Assembly (NCBI GenBank): GCA_041675505.1
Contig: JBAYTR010000019.1
Coordinates: 1-47,519, forward strand
Origin: JAGPCK01 sp041675505
GTDB lineage: Bacteria > Bacteroidota > Bacteroidia > UKL13-3
Direction of reading: 5' to 3'
DNA: 47,519 bases
The position numbers were made by a program, and so were the translations under genes. The notes beneath the pieces were generated by a model that had not been told where the DNA came from, did not search any database, and saw only the letters and a list, made by a program, of their open reading frames with translations. Below, piece by piece: positions 8,101 to 16,915 of the stretch (positions are counted from its first letter, which is position 1; the number at the start of each line of letters is the position of its first letter).

Positions 8101-8918
8101 AAACTGTTAATCGTATTGCGCAATTTCACCAGCTTTTCCAACAAAGCTTCTACCTTATCCAACGCAATCATATTTGCTCCGTCAGATTTGGCATTTTTAG
8201 GATCAGGATGTGTTTCCATAAAGATACCGTTTACCCCTGCTGCAATTCCTGCACGTGCAATAGTTTCAATTAACTGGGGTAATCCGCCTGTAACACCGCT
8301 GCTCTGATTAGGCTGTTGTAAAGAGTGTGTAATATCCAGCACCACAGGATAGCCTAAGCCTTGCATGGTTGGAATGCCTCGATAATCCACCACCAAATCA
8401 GTATAGCCCAGCATGGTTCCGCGCTCAGTAATAGCAATGTTGTTGTTTCCTGATTCCTTTACTTTATCAATAGCAAATTTCATTGCCTCCGGAGAAAGAA
8501 ACTGCCCTTTTTTAATGTTAACTATTTTACCTGTTTTAGCTGCAGCCACCAGTAAATCTGTCTGGCGACATAAAAAAGCCGGAATCTGAAGTACATCAAC
8601 ATACTCGGCTGCCATAGCTGCTTCCTGACTCTCATGAATATCTGTTACAGAGGGTAAATCCAACGCTGTACAAACGTCTTTAATAATCTTTAACGCCCCT
8701 ACATCACCAATACCAGTAAAGGAATCTAAACGCGAGCGGTTGGCTTTACGGTAAGAAGCTTTGAATACGTAAGGAATGGAATATGCAGCACACAGTTTTT
8801 TCATGTGCTCAGCAACGGTATAACAAACCTCTTCACCTTCCACTACGCAAGGCCCTGCGAACAAAAAGAAATTATCGGCTAACAGTTCTGTTTTGCCGGC
8901 TTTTAATGATGTAATCAT
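8097..8918 (-). CDS. kdsA: 3-deoxy-8-phosphooctulonate synthase
   Basis: KdsA condenses arabinose 5-phosphate with phosphoenolpyruvate to make Kdo-8-phosphate for lipopolysaccharide. The 273-residue length is typical. FAGPCVVEG near the N-terminus is the PEP-site signature, followed by FKASYRKANRSR and TDIHE. IPAFLCRQTDLL is also diagnostic, as are DITHSLQQPN and METHPDP near the C-terminus. It stands alone between a putative TACCTTTG promoter upstream and the convergent caspase gene, with which its stop overlaps by 4 bases. Its presence indicates an LPS-bearing outer membrane. Confidence 0.96.
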   Translation of the reverse strand: MITSLKAGKTELLADNFFLFAGPCVVEGEEVCYTVAEHMKKLCAAYSIPYVFKASYRKANRSRLDSFTGIGDVGALKIIKDVCTALDLPSVTDIHESQEAAMAAEYVDVLQIPAFLCRQTDLLVAAAKTGKIVNIKKGQFLSPEAMKFAIDKVKESGNNNIAITERGTMLGYTDLVVDYRGIPTMQGLGYPVVLDITHSLQQPNQSSGVTGGLPQLIETIARAGIAAGVNGIFMETHPDPKNAKSDGANMIALDKVEALLEKLVKLRNTINSF

Positions 8919-8935
8919 ATAGTAAATTTATGGTG

Positions 8936-8943
8936 CAAAGGTA
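8936..8943 (-). promoter_or_regulatory. Putative -7 box of kdsA (TACCTTTG)
   Basis: Read on the minus strand this is an exact TAnnTTTG match. It ends 18 nt before the kdsA start, giving a short leader of roughly 12 nt. The upstream region overlaps the htrA terminator, and no clear TTTG is present. Confidence 0.6.
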
Positions 8944-8948
8944 ACTAA

Positions 8949-8975
8949 AAAGGGCTGCATAATATACAGCCCTTT
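8949..8975 (-). terminator. Intrinsic terminator of htrA
   Basis: A 9-bp perfect stem (AAAGGGCTG with CAGCCCTTT) encloses a 9-nt loop. On the minus strand it is followed by a short T-run. It lies 22 bases after the htrA stop and just ahead of the kdsA promoter. Confidence 0.8.
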
Positions 8976-8996
8976 CTTCCCCAAAAGTTGAATGTC

Positions 8997-10439
8997 TTAG
9001 TAGGAATAGAAAGAGAATACACCCCTTCCTCCTCCCGGATAAATGCCTTCAATTACTATTTGTCCGCGCACATTCTCCAGATCTTTTATTAAAACGTTTA
9101 TATCCGTATATGTTTTTTTGTTGAGTGATGTAATCACAAAACCTTCAGGAATATTCATGCTGCGTATGCGGCCATTGCGAATATTACTTACCTGAATACC
9201 TGTGTTAATACCAAGTTTCTGTTTCTCAGATTCGGTGAGCAGTTTAAAATCGGCACCCAGAATATTGGAACCCACTTTGCCCCTGTTGAGTATGGACGAC
9301 ATATTATCTTTGTTGGTGAGTGTAAGGGTTACACTGCTTGGTTTACCGTCTCTCAACAGGATAATTGACATTTTATCACCCGGGCGGAAATAGCTGATTT
9401 GCTCATCGTAAATGGCTTTGCTATCAATTTCTTTGTTGTTTACTTTAACAATCACATCGCCCTCTTTTATACCGGCCTTAAAGCCCGGGGCATCTTCCAC
9501 CGTGTATTGCACATACACTCCTTTATCACCTTCGAGTTTCAGTTTATCGGCCAGTTGTGCATCAATGTCTCTTACTTCAATACCTGTAAACCCGCGCTGT
9601 ACTTCACCGTGTTCAATCAGGTCTTTCACTATTTTAGCCACTATATTTACCGGAATAGCAAAACCATAACCGTTATATGAGCCGGTATTGCTGGCAATGG
9701 CAGTATTGATGCCTACCAGTTCACCGTTTAGATTAACAAGCGCACCACCACTGTTTCCTGGGTTAATGGCTGCATCTGTTTGAATAAATGATTCAATAGG
9801 AAATTGATTGTTTACGATATTGATGTTACGTCCTTTAGCACTAACAATACCTGCAGTAACCGTTGAAGTGAGGTTAAACGGATTACCCACAGCCAGCACC
9901 CAATCACCCACCAACACATCTTCTGAATTTCCCATCACAATGTGCGGAAGGTTTTTGCTGTCAATTTTTAAGAGTGCCAAATCAGTAGAAGGATCTATAC
10001 CTATTATTTTGGCTTTAAACGAGTGTTTGTTGTTGTTGAGAATAACCTCGATGGCATCTGCATCTTTCACTACGTGGTAATTGGTTACAATGTATCCGTC
10101 AGCTGTAAGAATAACCCCCGAACCGGAAGAACTCACAGGTCCTCTTCTGCCAAAGAAATCAAAGTTGCTCCAGAAATCAAAAAAAGGATCTACATAATTA
10201 CGCTGATTCGCCACTGTTTTAATAAACACCACGCAGGGTGTAGATACTTGAGAGGCTTTAACAAAACCGGGCATTTCAGCAGTACCATTCTTGTACATCA
10301 CATTTCTTAAAGAAGATCCTGAAGGTGCCGAGGAGGCAAATTGAAGAACAGAGCCTGAATGAAAACTGCTGTAGGTAAAAGCTCCGATAATACCACTGAC
10401 AAATCCTGCCGCTACTGCGGCTAATACAAACTTCTTCAT
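8997..10439 (-). CDS. HtrA/DegP-like periplasmic serine protease with PDZ domain
   Basis: The 480-residue Do-like protease handles misfolded envelope proteins. An uncleaved-looking N-terminal hydrophobic segment (residues 4-24) should anchor it to the inner membrane or act as a signal. The trypsin-like triad is visible as H122 (TNYHVVKDAD), D153 (STDLALLKID) and S230 (NPGNSGGAL). A first PDZ domain (about 275-370) carries GFTGIEV and PGFKAGIKEGDVIVKV. A second, more divergent domain (about 390-480) ends in GRGVFSFYSY. The gene starts 10 bases after the DUF1573 gene and is probably in its operon; a strong terminator follows it. Confidence 0.94.
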   Translation of the reverse strand: MKKFVLAAVAAGFVSGIIGAFTYSSFHSGSVLQFASSAPSGSSLRNVMYKNGTAEMPGFVKASQVSTPCVVFIKTVANQRNYVDPFFDFWSNFDFFGRRGPVSSSGSGVILTADGYIVTNYHVVKDADAIEVILNNNKHSFKAKIIGIDPSTDLALLKIDSKNLPHIVMGNSEDVLVGDWVLAVGNPFNLTSTVTAGIVSAKGRNINIVNNQFPIESFIQTDAAINPGNSGGALVNLNGELVGINTAIASNTGSYNGYGFAIPVNIVAKIVKDLIEHGEVQRGFTGIEVRDIDAQLADKLKLEGDKGVYVQYTVEDAPGFKAGIKEGDVIVKVNNKEIDSKAIYDEQISYFRPGDKMSIILLRDGKPSSVTLTLTNKDNMSSILNRGKVGSNILGADFKLLTESEKQKLGINTGIQVSNIRNGRIRSMNIPEGFVITSLNKKTYTDINVLIKDLENVRGQIVIEGIYPGGGRGVFSFYSY

Positions 10440-10449
10440 ATAAAATTTA

Positions 10450-11547
10450 CTAGTGTTTAATTTGATTAGGCAAAACTACTTCTCCGGCAATGGTTAAATT
10501 GATTACCGGATTAAACGGGTCATTGGTCATCACATCAATGGCCTTACTTTCATGGCCCTGACGACCTGCTGAATTAAACTCTACTTTTATGCGGGTAGAT
10601 TCTCCCTTTTTCAAAACCATTTTCTCAGGTATTGAGGCTGTACAACCACAACTGGCCTTTGTTTTACGAATGATTAAATCGCTTTTTCCTGTGTTGGTAA
10701 GTATAAAATCAGTTTGCATTATTGCCCCCTGTATCATACTGCCCCACTTGTAATGTGTTTTATCAAAAGAAGCACGAGGAGCATTCAACGAGTCCTTTTT
10801 ACTCATAGGTGGAAAATGTTCCTGCACATTCACGCTGGTGTAAAAAGTTTTATTGGGCTGGTCTTTATCATCCGTTATCATGGTAGTGGAGGTAAACAAT
10901 ACGCCTAAATCATTTACCTGAGATCCGTTCAAAATTCCACGTACCACCCCTTCTGTCTTGGGTTTTAGTTCGGATGGTATAGCTTCCCACTTAATGTAAG
11001 TTGGCCCCTGAAAGCCTGACATTTTCATAGTAGAAAAACCATCGTTGTAAATGCGGGTAATTATGGTATCGTAAGTATTGTTTTTTACTATACCGAACGG
11101 AATATGATCCAGTTCTATTCTCAAATTACCTTGTGCGAAAGGGTACTTTTGAGCCGGTGTCATGTCTTTGGGTTCCACAATTCCTTTTATGGTAAGTACA
11201 AAATATTCCGGGTCAGTATTCGCAGCTACCAGGGTTAGTACTTTATTAAACTCTCCTGAACGGCCGGTGGGATCAAAGCGGGCAAACACACTGCCCATTT
11301 TACCCGGGTAAACCGTGTCTTTTGACCAACTGGGTGTGGTACATCCGCAGGCGGCAACAACATTGGTCAAATGCATAGGTACTTTGCCAATATTCATAAA
11401 CTTGAACTCAATCATTTGTGAACCGTCTGATTCCTTAATGCGGCCAAAGTCGTGCTCTGTCTTGTTAAACCTGAGCTGTGCTTTTCTTTGAGCCATAGCA
11501 CCAAGCGACATCAATACACATACAACCAATATAATTCTGCTCTTCAT
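10450..11547 (-). CDS. DUF1573 protein with two ASH/HYDIN-like domains
   Basis: I chose the ATG at 11547 because it gives a clean signal peptide (MKSRIILVVCVLMSLGAMAQ). Longer forms run into the divergent promoter region. The 365-residue exported protein has two similar immunoglobulin-like units, one at each end. Each begins with a 'FDFG/YKWGSMIQG'-type strand and carries a Cys-Gly-Cys motif (ACGCTTP and ASCGCTAS), then a GRSGEF or GRQGHE segment. This is the standard DUF1573 pattern, common in Bacteroidota envelope proteins. It precedes htrA by 10 bases, which suggests a role in envelope maintenance, but the function is unknown. Confidence 0.85.
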   Translation of the reverse strand: MKSRIILVVCVLMSLGAMAQRKAQLRFNKTEHDFGRIKESDGSQMIEFKFMNIGKVPMHLTNVVAACGCTTPSWSKDTVYPGKMGSVFARFDPTGRSGEFNKVLTLVAANTDPEYFVLTIKGIVEPKDMTPAQKYPFAQGNLRIELDHIPFGIVKNNTYDTIITRIYNDGFSTMKMSGFQGPTYIKWEAIPSELKPKTEGVVRGILNGSQVNDLGVLFTSTTMITDDKDQPNKTFYTSVNVQEHFPPMSKKDSLNAPRASFDKTHYKWGSMIQGAIMQTDFILTNTGKSDLIIRKTKASCGCTASIPEKMVLKKGESTRIKVEFNSAGRQGHESKAIDVMTNDPFNPVINLTIAGEVVLPNQIKH

Positions 11548-11572
11548 AAAATGATTTTTAATTCTGACTGTG

Positions 11573-11580
11573 CGAAAATA
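11573..11580 (-). promoter_or_regulatory. Putative -7 box of the DUF1573-htrA operon (TATTTTCG)
   Basis: On the minus strand TATTTTCG is one base from TAnnTTTG and lies 25 nt before the chosen start at 11547. That would leave a leader of about 20 nt. No TTTG at the -33 spacing was found. Confidence 0.4.
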
Positions 11581-11638
11581 ACAAAAATTGTTCCACTCGG
11601 TTTGACGGAACAAACAGGGCAAAGGTTGCACAATAACT

Positions 11639-11646
11639 TATATTTG
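11639..11646 (+). promoter_or_regulatory. Putative -7 box of the DUF2279 operon (TATATTTG)
   Basis: This is an exact TAnnTTTG match ending 14 nt before the ATG at 11660. It would drive the DUF2279 / DUF2027-Smr / SGNH run with a very short leader. Confidence 0.55.
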
Positions 11647-11659
11647 CGCCACTCACCTG

Positions 11660-12571
11660 ATGACGAAACGTTTATTTATTTTCATTTGTATCTCTATGCT
11701 GAGTTGGCAGGCTACTGCTCAGCTGGATAGCTCTGCCACCAGGTACAAAAAACGTCAGCAATGGGTAAATGCAGGCCTTTACGCCTCTTATGGAGGCACT
11801 ATGGCTATGCTCTACAATTTTTGGTACAAAGATTATCCTTTAGAGGGTTTTCACTTTTTTGACGACAATGCTGAATGGCTGCAAATGGACAAAGTGGGTC
11901 ACATGGGATCGGCCTATCAGGTGGGTTTATTAGGCATTGAACTATACCGTTGGACAGGCAAAGACGAGAAAAAAGCCATTTGGTACGGTGGTTCATTGGG
12001 TTCTGTATTTCTTACAAGTATCGAAATACTCGATGGTTTCTCTTCTGAATGGGGGGCTTCTTGGGGCGATTTACTGGCCAATACCAGTGGTACCGCTTTA
12101 GTTATATCTCAGGAGTTGTTGTGGAAAGAACAACGCGTACGGGTAAAATACTCTTTCTCTTCTACACCTTTAAACAGCATTCGTCCCAATACTTTAGGTA
12201 GTAACTTAGGCGAAACCATGTTTAAAGATTACAACGGGCAAACCTATTGGCTTTCAGCAAACATCAAATCCATCCTTTTAAAAGATGATGGTAAATTCCC
12301 TGAGTGGCTAAATTTAGCGGTAGGTTATGGAGCCAATGGTATGTTGGGCGGGAGAAACAACGTGTTTGAAAAAGAAGGCATCTTCTACGATTATTCGCAC
12401 GTTTCGCGATACCGGCAATGGTACATTTCACCGGATATTGACTGGAGCAAAATTAAAACAAAATCAAAAACACTTCGGAAAGTGTTCTATTTATTGAATA
12501 CAGTAAAAATTCCCGCTCCGGCTATGCAGTTCAACAAAAAAGGAGTTCAGTTTCACTACTTACATTTTTAG
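11660..12571 (+). CDS. DUF2279 exported protein
   Basis: The 303-residue protein has an N-terminal signal peptide ending near LSWQATAQ. Residues 50-160 carry the DUF2279 (YfiM-like) hallmarks: FHFFDDNAEWLQMDKVGHM, then an S-A-Y-Q motif and ILDGFSSEWGASWGDLLAN, followed by GTALVISQ. This arrangement, with a conserved DKxGH near the start and a GD motif later, resembles small membrane-associated envelope proteins. The C-terminal half looks like beta strands ending in aromatic FHYLHF, so an outer-membrane location is plausible. It is separated from the next gene by 2 bases. Function unknown. Confidence 0.75.
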   Translation: MTKRLFIFICISMLSWQATAQLDSSATRYKKRQQWVNAGLYASYGGTMAMLYNFWYKDYPLEGFHFFDDNAEWLQMDKVGHMGSAYQVGLLGIELYRWTGKDEKKAIWYGGSLGSVFLTSIEILDGFSSEWGASWGDLLANTSGTALVISQELLWKEQRVRVKYSFSSTPLNSIRPNTLGSNLGETMFKDYNGQTYWLSANIKSILLKDDGKFPEWLNLAVGYGANGMLGGRNNVFEKEGIFYDYSHVSRYRQWYISPDIDWSKIKTKSKTLRKVFYLLNTVKIPAPAMQFNKKGVQFHYLHF

Positions 12572-12573
12572 CT

Positions 12574-13539
12574 ATGAAAATTACACTTGGCGACCGCGTT
12601 CGCTTTCTAAATGAGAATATAGAAGGTACAGTTACCCGTATATTGGACGACAAAACAGTGGGCGTAACAACGGATGATGACTTTGAAATACCTGTGCTGA
12701 AAAGCGATGTGGTAAAAGTAGCCTTTACTGAAAAAAGCATGAATACTGCTGCTGCGACATCTGCGGTTACGCCAAAACCCAAAGCACCCAAACCTGTAAC
12801 CGCTGCTGAAGTGGGCTTATTCGCCCTGTTTGAGCCAAAATCAGACAACCTGTTGCACCTGCACCTGGCCAACATGCTACACCATGAAGTGGTATATACC
12901 TACGGTACATTTGACCGCAAAACATATACGACTTTGAAAAAAGGCAGTCTGCTGCTAGATGAAAGCGAGGTATTAGCCACCATGAAACTGGAAGAATTTG
13001 GCGAATGGCCGGCACTGGTGTTTAACTTCATTCCCTGCTCCTCCTCGGCTGATAGTGTGCTTACACCCGTACACAAAACTTTTAAACCGAATGCTAAAGA
13101 ATTTCACGGCAGTTTTAAATTCTCTAAAATCCTTAACAAACAGTGTTATGTATTTCGGCTCGATCAGCAACTAAATTTGGTTGACCTGCAACAACTGCGC
13201 AACCGCGATTTCAGCGCACCGGCCACTACGGGAAAACTCACTCCTGCTACTGAAGAAGTAAACGAGATTGTTGACCTGCACCTGAGTGCCATACCTGATG
13301 TACCCAAAAACCTGAAGGCTCACGAGGCTATACAGGTGCAAATCGGTTTCTTTAAACGACAGCTTGAAAAAGGTGTGGCCCATGGTTTAGAAAAAATGAT
13401 TTTCATACACGGCATTGGTGACGGGGTATTAAAGCGCAACATACGGGAATACCTGCACCGCTACCCGCATGCCCAACTGGTTCAGGATGCGGATGAATTT
13501 GAATACGGCAAAGGCGCCACGGAAGTGGTGTTTAAATAA
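12574..13539 (+). CDS. DUF2027 protein with C-terminal Smr domain
   Basis: The 321-residue protein opens with a small SH3-like beta domain (KITLGDRVRFLNENIEGTV, residues 2-20 onward), a type also found in MutS2 and related proteins. A central DUF2027 domain spans about residues 85-230. The C-terminal Smr domain (about 245-321) carries the DLHL motif and FIHGIGDGVLKRNIREYL. The HGxGxGxLR-like loop here reads HGIGDGVLKR, and Smr domains of this kind are usually nucleic-acid binding or nicking. No signal peptide is present, so it is cytoplasmic although flanked by exported proteins. The exact role is unknown. Confidence 0.85.
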   Translation: MKITLGDRVRFLNENIEGTVTRILDDKTVGVTTDDDFEIPVLKSDVVKVAFTEKSMNTAAATSAVTPKPKAPKPVTAAEVGLFALFEPKSDNLLHLHLANMLHHEVVYTYGTFDRKTYTTLKKGSLLLDESEVLATMKLEEFGEWPALVFNFIPCSSSADSVLTPVHKTFKPNAKEFHGSFKFSKILNKQCYVFRLDQQLNLVDLQQLRNRDFSAPATTGKLTPATEEVNEIVDLHLSAIPDVPKNLKAHEAIQVQIGFFKRQLEKGVAHGLEKMIFIHGIGDGVLKRNIREYLHRYPHAQLVQDADEFEYGKGATEVVFK

Positions 13540-13550
13540 ATGACAGCATC

Positions 13551-14579
13551 GTGCGGCTAAAGAGGGTACTACAAATAACAGGTTATGGCACGCTCACCAC
13601 AGTGTTTACAGTCACCCTGTTTTTGGTAGTACTGGAAATAACTTACCGCTGTCAACTCATCGAGTTTTACAAGCCTGAACTGAAAGCATTGAATCCTTTG
13701 AAGCCAATAGTAAGTGGCAAAAAGATCCTGGTTTTCGGAGACTCCTTTAGTGCCGACCAACACAGCTATGTAAATTTGTTGCGCGATTCTTTTCCTGAGT
13801 ATGATTTTGTGAATGCATCCATTTCAGGAACAGGAATTCAGGAAACCAGCCTGATAGCGCCCGACCGTATACGTGCTTTTAAGCCTGATATGGTCATATA
13901 TCAGGTGTATGTGGGCAATGATCTTACGGATATCCATAAGCCTGTAAATCAAAAACTCTCCTTATCCAGAAACATATATTGGTGGCTATCGGACAAATTA
14001 TTTTGCTTACGGTTTCTCAATTACCGGCTGGCACAATACAAACATAATTTGGGAATGAACGTTGAAGTGGCCAATGTACGGGCTATTGACCAATTCACTA
14101 CAGAAAGCTACTCGCAAAGAGAAAAACTGTATATTAAATCCAATGCTGCTTTTATCTCTCAAACTGTTTTGCTCGCCCCGCCAATGGAAAAAGTATTTGA
14201 CAAATACCAACAGGAGTTGATGCAATTTACCAACCTGCTACATGAGCAAAATATTCCGCTGCTTGTAGTATTTGTGCCCCACTGCACACAGGTGAATGCA
14301 ACGTACAGAAATCGTTTTGCTTTATTGGGTGCTGATATGAAAGACTCCCTCGCACTAAGCACGGATGATTATCCTTTTTATAATCGCATAAAAGAAAAAC
14401 TAATCTCCTACCCTAATGTAAGTGTTGTAAACCCTCTGCCTTACCTCAGGCAAAATGAGCAAGAGAATAATCCGCTTTACTTTGCCAACGACATTCACCT
14501 TACACCGCACGGACAAAAGCAACTTGGTACTCACGTGTGTCAGGAGATTAAAATGACTGGTTGGGTAAAGAAAAACTAA
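13551..14579 (+). CDS. Membrane-anchored SGNH/GDSL hydrolase
   Basis: The start is GTG at 13551; the ATG at 13540 leads to a stop after six codons in another frame. Residues 10-30 form a single hydrophobic anchor. Block I is VFGDSFSADQ with nucleophile S65. ISGTGIQE provides the Gly block and VGNDLTD the Asn block. The catalytic Asp-His pair D314/H316 sits in NDIHLTPHG. This fold includes esterases and acyl-transferases that act on lipids or polysaccharides, commonly O-acetyl groups on cell-wall or exopolysaccharide sugars. The substrate is unknown. It follows the Smr gene by 11 bases. Confidence 0.82.
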   Translation: MRLKRVLQITGYGTLTTVFTVTLFLVVLEITYRCQLIEFYKPELKALNPLKPIVSGKKILVFGDSFSADQHSYVNLLRDSFPEYDFVNASISGTGIQETSLIAPDRIRAFKPDMVIYQVYVGNDLTDIHKPVNQKLSLSRNIYWWLSDKLFCLRFLNYRLAQYKHNLGMNVEVANVRAIDQFTTESYSQREKLYIKSNAAFISQTVLLAPPMEKVFDKYQQELMQFTNLLHEQNIPLLVVFVPHCTQVNATYRNRFALLGADMKDSLALSTDDYPFYNRIKEKLISYPNVSVVNPLPYLRQNEQENNPLYFANDIHLTPHGQKQLGTHVCQEIKMTGWVKKN

Positions 14580-14673
14580 GGAGGATATTTTGTAATGCTC
14601 TTAAATACACCGCGTTTTAGCTACGGGAAGAATTGTTCTTTCGCTATAACATGACGCACTTCAAATTAATAAC

Positions 14674-16107
14674 TTATTTAGCGATTTGTAACTTTTGAAA
14701 GTATACCTTATTCTCTTTGTCAATTATTCTCAAAAAATATAAACCTGACTTTAGTTCATTACAAGAAACTAAGGTACCATTTGAAATAATTTCCTCTTTT
14801 ACAACCTGACCGCTTGAATTTAATATCTGAATTTTTTCTTCTTTAATCTTGTCAGATTTAATCATAAACTCAGTATTTGCCGGATTAGGGTAAACTATAA
14901 TTTCTTCTGATGTATTGTTTGATTTTGCTATACCAACAACTGAAGAACAGTTTACTCCTATACTATATGTCAACTGGTTATTGCTAAAGGCACACATTAA
15001 ATTATATGTTGGGTCTTGTATTACTAACCTTACTTCAAAAGGTTCAGTAAGTGATCCTATCCCTTCCACTATTCTAACAGTCATATTTGGGAACAATGTA
15101 TTGGCAAAATTGAACTCTTTTCTAAATCCTGTATTTGAATGGATTGGTGTTATTGAGGCTAGCTTATAATCAACACCATCATATGCTATTTCATCACCAA
15201 TTTGCATTAAAAAATCATAAATCAAATTTTCTGACGAGCCATTATAACCATATACACGTCTTGCTATTGTATCCTCCCTAATGAAAAAATGCGAAGTTAA
15301 ATTGTTAGAATAAATCTTTAAAATCTTCTTGTAAAACTTCCCTGAAATTACTGTATCAATGTCTGTCCTATATGTATAGTAATTTGATGCGCTTGCTGGG
15401 TTTGATTCCCTAACATACCAAACACTATTTTCAATCATTGGATGATAATCTTCATATTTTACTGATTGAATTCCATTTACGATTCTCTTTGCATTTGCTG
15501 CAGTTGAATCAAAACAGGTAATTCCTTTCGCAATATTTGCTGTTATCAAAGTGGTATTATATTCACCCCATGATTGGTAAGTATGGCTTGGGTTTCGTAA
15601 ATTAGAGGTATTATTTAAATCGCTGAAAGGATCACCAAAATTCCAAAAATACTGTGAGGCAGGATATAAAGACGAAAAAGTAAATGTTGCTGGAGTGCTT
15701 ACACTGGCAGCAGTCAATGGAGTTATGACTGTTATAGGCCTATCTACTGTCCTAACAAAAACAGTATCATAATCGAAACATCCAATTGTGTCAGTTGCCT
15801 TTACTATATATGATTTATCACCTATTTGAGGGTCAAGTTTTGCATTATATGAGGAAAGAAGAGCACCAGAGATTAAACCAGATGTTAACTCATACCACTC
15901 ATAACTCACTTTGCCTACATTGCCTTGAATTTGCGTTTTTAGATTTACAGTACTACCCAATTTAGTACACATTGTAATAGTATCTTTTTCAGCAATACAA
16001 TCAATTGTACAGTTTGTCTTTAACTTGATATCTTTCAAATCATTAGATAACACAATATTAGAATAGCAAAGACATATAACAAAATATAAACTTCTTTTTG
16101 GAATCAT
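14674..16107 (-). CDS. Secreted PKD-containing protein with T9SS type A sorting domain
   Basis: The 477-residue protein has an N-terminal signal (SLYFVICLCYSNIVLS). An Ig-like/PKD region (about 60-210) contains QYFWNFGDPFSDLNNTSN and PSHTYQSWGEYNTTLI. The middle is unassigned. Residues about 400-477 form a type A T9SS sorting domain: VYPNPANTEFMIKS, a VVKEE segment, and SGLYFLRIIDKENKVYFQKL at the end. It should be exported by T9SS and attached to or released from the cell surface. The gene is visibly more AT-rich than the genes on either side and stands alone. Its ligand or activity is unknown. Confidence 0.85.
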   Translation of the reverse strand: MIPKRSLYFVICLCYSNIVLSNDLKDIKLKTNCTIDCIAEKDTITMCTKLGSTVNLKTQIQGNVGKVSYEWYELTSGLISGALLSSYNAKLDPQIGDKSYIVKATDTIGCFDYDTVFVRTVDRPITVITPLTAASVSTPATFTFSSLYPASQYFWNFGDPFSDLNNTSNLRNPSHTYQSWGEYNTTLITANIAKGITCFDSTAANAKRIVNGIQSVKYEDYHPMIENSVWYVRESNPASASNYYTYRTDIDTVISGKFYKKILKIYSNNLTSHFFIREDTIARRVYGYNGSSENLIYDFLMQIGDEIAYDGVDYKLASITPIHSNTGFRKEFNFANTLFPNMTVRIVEGIGSLTEPFEVRLVIQDPTYNLMCAFSNNQLTYSIGVNCSSVVGIAKSNNTSEEIIVYPNPANTEFMIKSDKIKEEKIQILNSSGQVVKEEIISNGTLVSCNELKSGLYFLRIIDKENKVYFQKLQIAK

Positions 16108-16111
16108 ATTT

Positions 16112-16119
16112 CAAATATA
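16112..16119 (-). promoter_or_regulatory. Putative -7 box of the T9SS protein gene (TATATTTG)
   Basis: This is an exact TAnnTTTG match on the minus strand, ending 5 nt before the ATG at 16107. It predicts a leaderless or near-leaderless transcript. Confidence 0.55.
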
Positions 16120-16141
16120 CAGAAATAAACAATAATGGCTC

Positions 16142-16915
16142 CTACCTCAACTCAAACTCATCTGCATCCAACTGTGCGGGAAAGGCTTTGCGGTAGTCGA
16201 GTAAATCCTGTTTACTGAGTGTGATGGTTTTGATTTCTTCCTGGTGGCTTTGTTGCCACAGTTGTTCTCCGCGAGCAGAGAATACGCTGCTATCGCCACT
16301 GTGGTAAATGCCGTTGCCGTCCTCTCCTACGCGGTTTACACCTAAACAATACGAGAGGTTTTCAACTGCACGGGCCTGCAACAATAACTTCCAGTGGGCC
16401 GCTCTGCGTTCGGGCCAGTTGGCTACAAAAAGCAACACCTCATACTCATTGCGGTTGCGCACCCACACCGGGAAACGCAAATCATAACACACCATAGGGC
16501 ATATGCGCCATCCCTTCCACTCCACCAGTAATCGTTTGTCTCCTGCACTGTAATGCTGCTGCTCATCACCCATACGAAACAGGTGGCGTTTATCGTACGT
16601 GTGGTAAGTACCATCAGGCTGCATCCACAGCAGGCGGTTGTAGTAGCGGTTATTTTCCTTAGCTATAAAACTTCCGCATACCACTGCATTCAAACGGGCA
16701 GCCTGTTCTTTCATCCACTGTACTGTAGGGCCATTCATGTCCTCAGCCAATGCAGCAGATTGCATACTGAAACCTGTGGTAAACATTTCAGGCAATAGCA
16801 CCACATCTGTTGCTGAAGTAATGGTGTTTAATTTATCCGCAAACATGGAGAGGTTTTTCTCCTTGTTCTCCCAATGCAGGGCAGTCTGAATAAGGGTAAC
16901 CGTTAAATCCTGCAT
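16142..16915 (-). CDS. Omega-amidase, nitrilase superfamily (YafV/MtnU-like)
   Basis: The 257-residue enzyme belongs to the carbon-nitrogen hydrolases. The catalytic triad is visible as E43 (LPEMFTTGF), K109 (YDKRHLFRM) and C143 (VCYDLRFPVW). These motifs and the length match omega-amidases of the YafV type, which hydrolyse alpha-ketoglutaramate to alpha-ketoglutarate. It overlaps the 3' end of the upstream methionine aminotransferase gene by 13 bases. That transaminase can use glutamine and yields exactly this substrate, so the neighbourhood supports the assignment. It is cytoplasmic. Confidence 0.9.
   Translation of the reverse strand: MQDLTVTLIQTALHWENKEKNLSMFADKLNTITSATDVVLLPEMFTTGFSMQSAALAEDMNGPTVQWMKEQAARLNAVVCGSFIAKENNRYYNRLLWMQPDGTYHTYDKRHLFRMGDEQQHYSAGDKRLLVEWKGWRICPMVCYDLRFPVWVRNRNEYEVLLFVANWPERRAAHWKLLLQARAVENLSYCLGVNRVGEDGNGIYHSGDSSVFSARGEQLWQQSHQEEIKTITLSKQDLLDYRKAFPAQLDADEFELR

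Noticed and set aside
8085..10310. Plus-strand frames opposite kdsA and htrA
   Set aside because: They are shadow frames of strongly conserved minus-strand genes, with no recognisable products.
11547..11631. Longer DUF1573 frame starting at 11631
   Set aside because: It adds an unlikely leader before an obvious signal peptide and crosses the divergent promoter region.
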